This document shows positions 56,125 through 64,000 of a stretch of DNA of 64,000 nucleotides, piece by piece. The translations under genes were made by a program, and so were the position numbers. Source of the DNA: Limanda limanda (lineage: Eukaryota; Chordata; Actinopteri; Pleuronectiformes; Pleuronectidae); the NCBI RefSeq assembly GCF_963576545.1, contig NC_083645.1, forward strand, positions 5,667,430 to 5,731,429, written 5' to 3'. The notes under the pieces are model-generated. The model ran no database searches. It saw nothing but the letters and a program-made list of their open reading frames with translations, and was not told the origin of the DNA. How positions within the stretch are numbered: the stretch's first letter is position 1; each line of letters starts with the position of its first letter.

Positions 56125-57005
56125 TATACTCACAAAGCACTTTATTAGGAACAAATATATACTTATCTACTCATACAATTATCCAACCAGTCAATCATGT
56201 GGCTGCAGAGCAATGTATAGAACCGCAGATACAGGCCAGGAGCTTCAGTTAATGTTCACTTCAAACAACAGAATGGAGAAGACAAAAAAATTATCTCAGT
56301 GACATTATTGTTGGTGCCAGTCTGATTTGACTGAAACTGTAGTTTGAAACTGCTGAGATGTTCATTTGTAACTGAAGAAAACTAAAAACATTCAGTGAGC
56401 AGCTGTTCTGCAGACGGAAACACCTTGTTGATGAAAGAGGTCAAAGGACAATGGCTGGACTGGATGAACCTAGTGTCACAGGCTCGCCAAAAGCACACAA
56501 CTGATGACTGAAATCACATTCTGCTCTGATGAAACTGGATTTCTGCTAAGGCTGCAGAGGGTAGAGTCAGAATTTGACATTTGGCATTAATCTATGGACC
56601 CAACCTGCCCTGTGTTAACAGTCCAGGCTGCTGCTGGTTGTGTAATGGTGTGAGGAATGAGTATTGTTGCAGATAATGTCCATCCCTTTATAGCAACAAA
56701 ATTATTTTTTTCCATCTTCTATTGGCTGCATATCAGAAAGCAACGGTCATCCCAAACTGGTTTTGTGAACATGATAGTGAGTTCAGTGAACTTCAGTGAC
56801 CTCCACAGTCCTATCTGAATCAAGTAGATTGTCATTTGGTTGTGGTAGAACAGGAGATTGGCAGCATGAATGTGAAACTGAGATGATGTGATGCAGTCAT
56901 GTCAACATGGAGCAGAATCTCAAACGAATGTTTCCAGCTTGAGAATCAGTGCCAAACCAATTGACGCTGAGCAAAAGGAGGTTCTACACATTACCATAGT
57001 ACAGC
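56125..57005 (+). pseudogene. Tc1-like transposase fossil
   Basis: The left end has ctcacaaagcactttattag, the known terminus of one fish Tc1 family. The following sequence keeps pieces of the transposase in several frames: IIVGASL, FCRRKHLVDERGQRTMAGL, SMDPTCPVLTVQA, a CHPKLV-like piece, VIPNWFCEHDSEFS and STWSRISNECFQ. A transposase of this family cuts and pastes the element using a DDE catalytic triad. Here many stops and indels and an internal deletion remove function. The right terminus is not clear beyond ggaggttctacac. Confidence 0.7.
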
Positions 57006-57345
57006 ATTGTAACGGTGTGCCTGGCATCTCACATTTAACACTAGTAACTTGTAGTATTCTTAGTTCCCTTTGTTTTTATAATTTCTACATGCTATCAAAT
57101 AAAACATTAAAATCTCACTGTCAATAATTTCACATTTCTGGTTGTGTAACTTTTCCAGATGGTCGGTGGAAAAAGGATGGTCTGTCCCATAAAATGCTGG
57201 TGTCCTTACACAAACACACGTGCTTACACGCACAGTGCCAAAATCGTAGCCAGTAAAAGCCTTTTTCCACTGAAGGTAAATTAGGCTGTGTGGTAATAAC
57301 AGCCGCCTGTGACAGAGGCTTTTAGTGGACTTTTATTAAAACTGT
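57006..57345. other. no gene recognised
   Basis: AT-rich sequence ahead of the purine tract. Confidence 0.4.
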
Positions 57346-57347
57346 CA

Positions 57348-57830
57348 AACACCCAGGAGAAGAGATGAGTAAAGGAGAGGACAAGGGAAGAGAAGATGAA
57401 TATGCATAAAGAGGTGAGGAGTGGAGTAAAGGAGGTAAAGAGAGGACAAGGGCAGAGAGGTGAAGATAATTAGTAAAGTACAGGAAGGGAGGAAAAGAGG
57501 ATATGGACAAGGAAGAGATATCACTAGAGAGTGGAGAATAAAGCACAAAGGAAAAAGAGAGTATGATGAAGGCAAAGAAAGTAACAAATTGGGGGATGAG
57601 AAAGGAAAGGATGAAGAAAGCCAGGGAGGCTTCCTCCCAGGGAGGGAGGAAGACAAAGACAAGAATGCAAACAAATTGAGGTGATCCTGCAGGATGAAGA
57701 GGATGAAAGGAAAGGAAGCAGCTCTTGAGTAAAGATGAGAGAAGATAAGAAAATGACTTTATTTAAAGTGAAGGGGAGAACACAGGAGACAGGAGAGGAA
57801 GAAGAAGAGGAAGCAGAATGCAAACGGACA
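57348..57830 (+). repeat. 480-bp purine-rich tract
   Basis: The plus strand is made almost wholly of A and G with few interruptions. It is built of irregular (GGA), (GAA), (GGAGG) pieces, not a tandem unit. Frames on both strands (Lys/Glu/Gly-rich plus, Ser/Pro/Leu-rich minus) are products of this bias. Confidence 0.85.
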
Positions 57831-58835
57831 GAAAAATAAGATATGACAAGTAGCCATGAAAAGGCTGGTTCCCAGGCTGGTATAAGAGAAGTTATTTTGG
57901 AGTTCTTTGTATGTAGCAGATACCATAGATGCAGAACTCAGAGAAAGAGTTTTGACCTTCATGCTTAAACATGTGACTCTCATCCTCACACTGTGGGAAT
58001 AATAATGACCAAAACCTATGGTCAGTTCTGTCATTGGAAAGTCCTAGCCTTAAATCTGTCAATTCACGTTAGTTGTCATATTTTGCTGTTGCAGTGAGAT
58101 GCCAATGTAATTTAAACAAAATAACTCAGAAAGCACCAATGCATGATTCAATATTCACCAAACTTGGTGTGAACATTACTTGGGAGGGTGTCTCCAGATG
58201 ATTCATTTTTAGAGTGCATCAACTGAGTTTATGCTGAATCCTGCAAACTTGCTGAGGAGGAGAGCGAGAGAGAGAGAGAGCGCTGTCCTCCTGTTCCTTT
58301 CTGGCCGGTATTAACTTTTTATCTCTGACCATGTCTCTGCTGTGACCACCCTCTGTTTTGCTTTAGGTCCCATGGATGAAAATCTTGCAGGGACAGCCTT
58401 TTAAGAATAAACTGTGGATCCTGTGATTTAGTTATCACTATTAACTATAGAACACTCACCTGCACACACAAATACTCTCTGCACACGCAGACATCTATTT
58501 TGATTGGGGGCCGGCTGACAGAATTGGCTATTAAGGGGGATAGTTATGGCATCCCCCTTCCTCCACCAGTATTGTGAGTTGCCTCAAACTGAACATCAAA
58601 ATTCAACCAGACCAGACAGACTGACAGACAGACAGAAATTGGGTCCATTTTTTTGATTAGTCAGAGGCGACCCTTCAGGGCTGAAATTGGGCTTAATTCT
58701 CACAGCGCCTCAATGTTCTCTCACTGGCCAGCTGCCATGCTCCAGATGAGAGAAATTCTGAGTTAGTAAATCTACAGATTAACAAGGTAATTTACAACAT
58801 GACTTGCCTTCAGTGACTTATTTCTGCCCTTTCAG
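57831..58835. other. no gene recognised
   Basis: AT-rich with an (AG)n run at about 58262-58284. No supported gene. Confidence 0.45.
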
Positions 58836-59096
58836 GTTCTTGAGTAGCCTGACGTTGTCATACTCATTATTCTAGTCAGAATATGAGTCTGAGACCGCTC
58901 CATTGGGCTGTGATTATGGGGCGTGTTTCAACAGAACCAGGAAACAAAATGCCTCTTCGCTCAATTGGATAGACCTACAACCAATCAGAGCAACGTAGTA
59001 TGTGACGTATGTCAAGCGACGCATAGTTGTTGTGAGTTGTCTGTTTCACGAGTTTATTTACTCTCTAAATAAATCAATGGAAATGCTGCTAATGCC

Positions 59097-59196
59097 GCTC
59101 GTATATCCACCGGAGGCAAAGCCCCCAGGAAGCAGCTGGTGACCAGGGCTGCTTGTGAGAGCCCCGGCCGCCGGCGGCGTGAAGAAGCCCGCTACG
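59097..59196 (+). pseudogene. histone H3 N-terminal tail-like fragment
   Basis: The plus frame reads ARISTGGKAPRKQLVTRAA, corresponding to H3 residues 7-25 (ARKSTGGKAPRKQLATKAA) with K9 to Ile, A21 to Val and K23 to Arg. After a one-base shift near 59158 it continues APAAGGVKKP (residues 29-38) and gctacgg, recalling the following codons. The start codon region and the histone fold are absent. H3 packages DNA in nucleosomes; this piece cannot. The match over about 30 residues with conserved order makes chance unlikely. It is carried within the transposon at 58845-59799. Confidence 0.75.
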
Positions 59197-59326
59197 GATC
59201 TCTCTCAGAGCCTCGCGACCGCGACCGGCCCGGGACCGGGACTGCGACCGGCCCGGGACCGCGACCGGCCCGGGACCGGCCCGGGACCGCGACCGGCCCG
59301 GGACCGGGGCTCTGAGAGAGATCCGT
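59194..59326. repeat. GC-rich palindrome with 19-bp perfect ends
   Basis: acggatctctctcagagcc at 59194-59212 pairs perfectly with 59308-59326. Between them are irregular copies of cgaccggcccgggacc, itself partly self-complementary through cccggg and ccggcc. The whole 133 bp could fold into a long hairpin. Confidence 0.85.
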
Positions 59327-59369
59327 CTGTCATGGTTCTGCAGGAGCCAGCGAGGAGGAGAAACGGTAG

Positions 59370-59385
59370 CCCCCCCCCCCCCCCC
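59370..59385 (+). repeat. C16 homopolymer
   Basis: A sixteen-base C run inside the H3/RecQ element. It is likely length-variable. Confidence 0.9.
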
Positions 59386-59394
59386 ACTCTCTTT

Positions 59395-59606
59395 TTATTT
59401 ATATGACTGCTTGTGTGGCTGCAGCATCGGGGCCAGCTGATAAATTAAACTTTTTATGAATCACGTAGGAGGACGGCAAAAACATCTTTTCGATCTACAA
59501 ATGCCTTGATCACGTTCCTCTGTTCCTCTTTCAAAATGAATGCGCTGTCGATGTCTGCTGGAACAGACTCGATGGCAGCATTGACACATCTCAGCTCTGC
59601 AGGCAG
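59395..59606 (-). pseudogene. RecQ-like helicase N-terminal fragment
   Basis: The minus strand from 59605 reads LPAELRCVNAAIESVPADID then SAFILKEEQRNVIKAF, VDRKDVFAVL and, after a small indel at the Walker A position, FIKSLIYQLAPM. The order (a Q-motif-like KEEQ, then KDVFAVLPTG-type, then KSLIYQL) is that of RecQ-family DNA helicases. Similar sequences are known to me from uncharacterised fish proteins. The Walker A loop itself is damaged. Only about 60 residues of the domain remain. Confidence 0.6.
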
Positions 59607-59808
59607 CGCTCTCTGTTGACGTGGTTGATTACGTCACTGTAGATCATCTGTCAATCATCGTATAAAGCCCGCCCTGACGATTTGATTGGTCCGATCAGCT
59701 CCTGATCGGCCATAGTTTCTCCCCAACGGAGCGACTCCAGACCGAACTTCACCCAACAAATGTTGTGGGCGGGGCTAAGTTCGTCTGGCACCCAGGCTAG
59801 TTCTTGAG

Positions 59809-62800
59809 GGCAGTACATATAAAATAAAAATAACTGCTTTAGCTGCAGTAATACATGATTTACAAAATTTATTTCTTAAAGAGACAAACCGTTTAATGTC
59901 ATTTAAAAAAATATTGTTTTGGTGGTTTGCAGTGAAAGTTATTGTTGTTTTGATTTGAAGGTGAAAGTGACAATCTATGATTACATTCCTCTAAAAAGAA
60001 GCCAAAATTAAACATCAGTCAGAGCCAGAGCAGTAATGGCCAGAACCATGTATGTGATCTACGAAGATGAAGATACTCAGGGATTTCAATTTCACTTTCA
60101 TCTGTGATACAGTGGTGTGAAGAGGCTAAACTTCAAACACAGCTTCTGGGTTCAATAATTCATCGTGGTTCAGTGTCCTGTCCTGACCTCTCCACGAACA
60201 AAGAAGGAATAACCTCCATTTAAGATTATGTTGTTATGTATATTATATTTTCATGAGGAAGTGACACATCATAAGCCATTGAATTAGTCTTTTTACCAAA
60301 CTTGCATGAATTTCCTCTGGACCCCAGTTCAAATTGCAAAGAATCTATAGCACGAGTTAGAGAACAACTTTCTTTCCCTCATTCTCAAATGTCTAGATAC
60401 TTTCCCCCCTGTGATGACAGTAATATTTCTGCCTACTGTCCCCATTTTGCCCCTGTCTTCAGCCCCTTCCAGGAGAAACTTTATTTTTTATATGATTCGC
60501 ATTTCAGCTCTCAGTTCCAGTGATGAGCCGGGCCTTGACAGAAACTGTGAGGACAGGCTGTGACAGGGAAGAGATGGATTAAAGACTAACACATCCGGGT
60601 GCTAAATGAACAAGGCAAGGTTAAAAATGAAACACAGTGAGTATCCTGTCTCTGCGACTATCTGTGTTTCCATCCAGCTGCCAGGGGAATTTTCAGCAAA
60701 GTCTTGAAATGCCACCAAAAATAAAATGAGAATTACGTAAATGTGTTTCCCACTGTTTAGGGGCTCTAAACCTCTTTAGGATGCAGGAGCAGCATCTGAA
60801 AAAGAGTTACTGATTAGTATTATGTAATTTACTATTGTTCTTAAATGTCTGCAAATGTCGCCCAAATTGCATACTGTAGGGTGTAACAATGAGATGCACT
60901 TTCCACCAACTAAGAATTAGTGTGGTTTTGACATCTGATATTTAGGGGAAACTCTGGAAAAATGGTTGTGTTCTTAATTAATTCAGAATTAATTCACTGA
61001 CAAAACATAGATCCGCCTCAAGCAAGTGTGTTCCTATTATTTTGTTCTGGAATGATTGACATTTGTTGTTTTTATCATCCAGTGAAACAATTTGAAAGCA
61101 TGAGTCATTTGTTTAAATTGTTAAAATTAGTTGTGTTTACATCTTCCTGGCAGTCATTGACTGAGACCATGCAATGTCAGCGACTGTCTGCTTTGAGAAT
61201 TAAAGGCACACAGTCGGTTTAGTTAAATTTGTTATCATTCAAAAACCTACACCAAACACACTTCTCCCCATATTCATCTAAAGAAAGCAAGCAAACAGCT
61301 GTTGGGTGTGAGGGACGGGAGGAGGCGATTAATGTTACGTAGATGGAAGTATTGATTTGTGCTTGGAAAGATAGTGTGATGTCAAGGATGATTCAGACTC
61401 TTAACCTGAAGGGAGGGAGAAACTAAGGAATTATCAGTGGTGAAGGAAAAACTGTCTGATTTCGATGAGTAGGATTTGGTGCCAATAAGGGGAATCACTT
61501 TTGACCCATATAGACCCATGTAGCAAATGTATTTTCTCCTCCCAAATTCCCTTACAGTTAAAAGTAAAGAATATGAAGATTAAAATTGAGCGATTCAGCA
61601 TGTGGTTTAAACGACAAGGTCAGTAGGACCAATTTACTTGAGTGGCTATCCAGCTTTCTCTATGCATTAATGCTGCAGTCAGACATAGCTCCACAAAGCC
61701 ATCTTGTGGTGATGTTCCAAAGACCAGAGCATCTGAAATACAGCACACTGTCCTACTCCGTCCTCTCCTGGCATCTACACATTTATTCTACCCCCAAAAA
61801 ACAGGATTTCCTTCTGTTAGAGAAAAAAGTTAGAGAGATAATCATACCATTTGTTTTAGAAGACTTTGACAGAAACCGTAAGGTAATGTCATTAAAATGA
61901 AAGTGTTTGAGAGACTAAAGTGTGTCTCCCTGGAAATTCAAAATATGCCTTCAGAAGGTAGTACTGGGAGGCAGAACTAAGACACGCCCACATACTCTCT
62001 AGTCAGACCATAGCCGCCTAACACTAACCTGTTCTACTGTTGCAATAAACATCTCATTGGGAGTTGTCTGACTGAAATGTAGATTTTGGCAATAAATGTG
62101 ATATTAAAAGAACATTTATTCAATTACAATTCAGTTGTAAAGCTCAAAGAAACACTTTTACATGGGCTGTATCTTTTACATTTTTGACTTAAATTTGCTG
62201 ATATGAGCCAACTGGTAAAATCTGATCAGTAGGGCTGCATTTTACATCAGTAACACAGTATTGATCTGTTTTACAAAATATGTTTATAATCGATAAAATT
62301 GCATCATCTGTAAAAGCACATGTAAAGTAAATCTGATTGGGGATTGTTTCATTTGATACAAAATAGACATTATAATGGGGGCCCGAGCTTACCAATATGT
62401 TGTTCTGTGTTCAGACCATTAACATAAAATAGCTTGAGAAAATAAAGCAGCTGCCTCTTTTCCTCAAACATACACTGACTCCATTTTCCTCTTTCATCTT
62501 TCTGCTCCTCAGTCTGCAGCAAATAATTAGAGAAAGTGAAGTAGATGCAGACTTTATGGCAGAAACTTCAAAAAGAGGTTTCAAGCGTTGTCACACAAAA
62601 ACAAAAGATAAGACAACTTCCTCATTCATCATCAGTTAAATATCAGCTAAATATCCTTTTGATCGTATTTTTCCTTTTCATTATAGCTTATCGTAAAAAC
62701 TGACTTTACATTTCCTGAATACCACACCAGCCTTGTACGGTTTATGTGTATGTTTGTTTGTGCTTTTAATGATTATTATAATAATATTTACTAAAAGTGT

Positions 62801-62845
62801 CAGTAGTGCTTGAGTAAGACTTAATGTTTTTTATATAACATAACA
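59809..62845. other. no gene recognised
   Basis: About 3 kb of AT-rich sequence. The largest frame (61586-61900, 104 codons) shows no motif I recognise. No transposon ends were seen. Confidence 0.5.
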
Positions 62846-63425
62846 CACACACACACTTGAAGGCCTAGCAGCATTGATTTTCACTGTTGCTCTGGTCCTG
62901 TTTGCAATTCAGCACCTTGATGTGTGCTTGTGGGGACACTGAGTCAGGGGAGATGTTAATTTGAGTGAGCCACTGGCTTTTTGTTGCATCAGGGGAGAAC
63001 CACTGGAAGCAAAGTGGCATCAGTCTTTATCTTAACAGCAAATTAGATATAGAGCTGAAATTCTGCTTCTCTTGGCCTCCGTCTGTTTCGCTCCCCTTCT
63101 GCCTTGGCTCATACGTATGACTGTCTTTATTTCTCTTGAGTCATTTTGTCCCTCAGCTTCTTACTTCTGTGTTTTCTTTCCTGTTTTTCTCTCGGAATTT
63201 TTCAAAGCTGGAGGCTTGGTGAGACAAACACACACACACAAACACACACACACAAACACACGTTCCATCTGATACATCTTTTAAAAAATTGTTGGTTAGA
63301 CTTGCAAGATTAGTGCGTCGTACACTTTAGTGAAACCGTCGGCCTTAACTTCTTAACCTGGGACATACTCTTTTTGTCTCTCTTACATACAAACACACAC
63401 ACACACACATGCACACACACACAGA
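62846..63425. repeat. three (CA)n microsatellites
   Basis: CA runs are at about 62846-62861, 63228-63262 and 63391-63423. The sequence between them is pyrimidine-rich, without supported genes. Confidence 0.9.
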
Positions 63426-63749
63426 GAAGAGAGAATAGATGAAATTCTTGCTGTGGCTTCATTCTGTCACTTCGGAGGAAGTCTTCACAGCTGTCTCTGG
63501 GACAGACGCCTCATAGAGGAGAAGCTGTCTACTTGAGTCTGACTTTCCTACTTCACGTCATATTATTTTGTCTAATTTATTGTTCAACTTACACTCACTC
63601 AAATTTATGTAATTGGCAATTTGGCAATAAATAAAACCTGATCAAAAAGTTAAATAAAACGATATATTGCCAATATATATTGTTTAGGGACATGAAAATA
63701 CCCTTTGTGTTCATGGATATAGATTAAAACAAAATATATTTCACTTTCC

Positions 63750-63808
63750 TGCCACAAGGAACCATATCAACTTGTTGTAAAATGGGCATAACATGTCCCC
63801 TTTAAACA
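63750..63808 (+). repeat. fragment of the MITE-like family (right end)
   Basis: Contains aggaaccatatcaact, tgtaaaatgggcata and catgtcccctttaaa, the right terminus shared with 21513-22150 and 35603-36260. The left part of this copy is missing or too diverged. Confidence 0.65.
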
Positions 63809-64000
63809 AACTTTAGAACCAAGATCTAGGATGTTTTCATTATAGAGAAAGAAGTGGGACATGCTTATGTTAATGTATAGGACGTGGCAGTTTGCATAGT
63901 TTGCTTGATATCAATGAACTCATAATTACCTAGGTTTTACTGTTTCTGACGCCAACAAGAACATCAAAAAGGCTGCTTTTTTCATTTGGGCCCTTTACTA

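Larger units (their letters stand above)
58845..59799. mobile_element. 955-bp transposon with H3-like and RecQ-like cargo
   Basis: Termini TAGCCTGACG (left) and, on the minus strand, TAGCCTGGGT (right) match for seven bases. The flanks are identical 9-bp GTTCTTGAG at 58836-58844 and 59800-59808. A 9-bp duplication favours a Mutator-like element; with 8 bp a hAT would be possible. Internally there are a histone H3 tail-like stretch, a GC-rich palindrome, a C16 run, a RecQ-like fragment on the minus strand, a TATA-like tataaagccc (59660) and an inverted ccgatcag/ctgatcgg (59691-59709). No transposase is present. Confidence 0.8.

Noticed and set aside
57322..57823. overlapping Ser/Leu/Pro-rich minus frames and Lys/Glu-rich plus frame
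   Set aside because: Products of the purine-rich tract; no domain and no start context.
61586..61900. 104-codon plus ORF
   Set aside because: No recognisable domain; flanks show no convincing acceptor or donor. It could be chance.

Overview
The window looks like nuclear DNA of a ray-finned (teleost) fish. It is AT-rich and intron-bearing in style, has many (CA)n and (GT)n microsatellites, and carries transposon families typical of teleosts: L2/Maui-type LINEs, a Rex1-like LINE, Ty3/Gypsy remnants, a Tc1-like fossil, and hAT-like and CACTA-type elements. I found no host gene that I can name and no tRNA, rRNA, snRNA or CRISPR array. The assignment to fish rests on repeat families recognised by eye; no database was searched.

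Layout. 0-2 kb: hAT-like debris with a 130-bp-arm foldback. 2.2-4.2 kb: an imperfect tandem duplication with an L2 3'-UTR scrap and a fossil coiled-coil ORF. 4.2-5.5 kb: Ty3/Gypsy RNase H and integrase remnant. 5.67-6.01 kb: internally deleted hAT-like element. 7.1-14.96 kb: one long minus-strand LINE. Its ORF is split by a 2,832-bp CACTA-type transposon (9113-11944) with a TAC target duplication, and its N-terminal part contains a 21-bp minisatellite of about 46 units. The CACTA element carries gene-like exons on both strands. 15-23.4 kb: mostly featureless DNA with dispersed repeats and a 50-bp near-perfect palindrome at 19049-19098. 23.4-28.2 kb: a nearly full-length L2 LINE on the minus strand with an SGNH-esterase ORF1 and an endonuclease/reverse-transcriptase ORF2. 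29.3-29.9 kb: a solo LTR with a 5-bp target duplication. 31.1-33.7 kb: a Rex1-like LINE whose long open frame has lost the reverse-transcriptase core. 35-36.3 kb: an L2 fragment followed by a MITE-like element. 38.4-42.2 kb: an LTR-like sequence, a fossil of a transposon-linked protein family, and a Gypsy LTR with a protease fragment. 42-56 kb: apparently non-coding. 56.1-57.0 kb: Tc1 transposase fossil. 57.35-57.83 kb: a long purine tract. 58.845-59.799 kb: a 955-bp transposon with a perfect 9-bp target duplication. It holds a histone H3 tail-like sequence, a GC-rich palindrome and a RecQ-helicase-like fragment.

The most interesting objects are two transposons carrying sequences that are not ordinary transposase: the CACTA-type element at 9.1-11.9 kb and the H3/RecQ element at 58.8-59.8 kb. 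Next come the LINE with a minisatellite inside its coding frame, and the L2 in which ORF1 and ORF2 share one frame separated by a single TGA. None of the autonomous elements looks intact.
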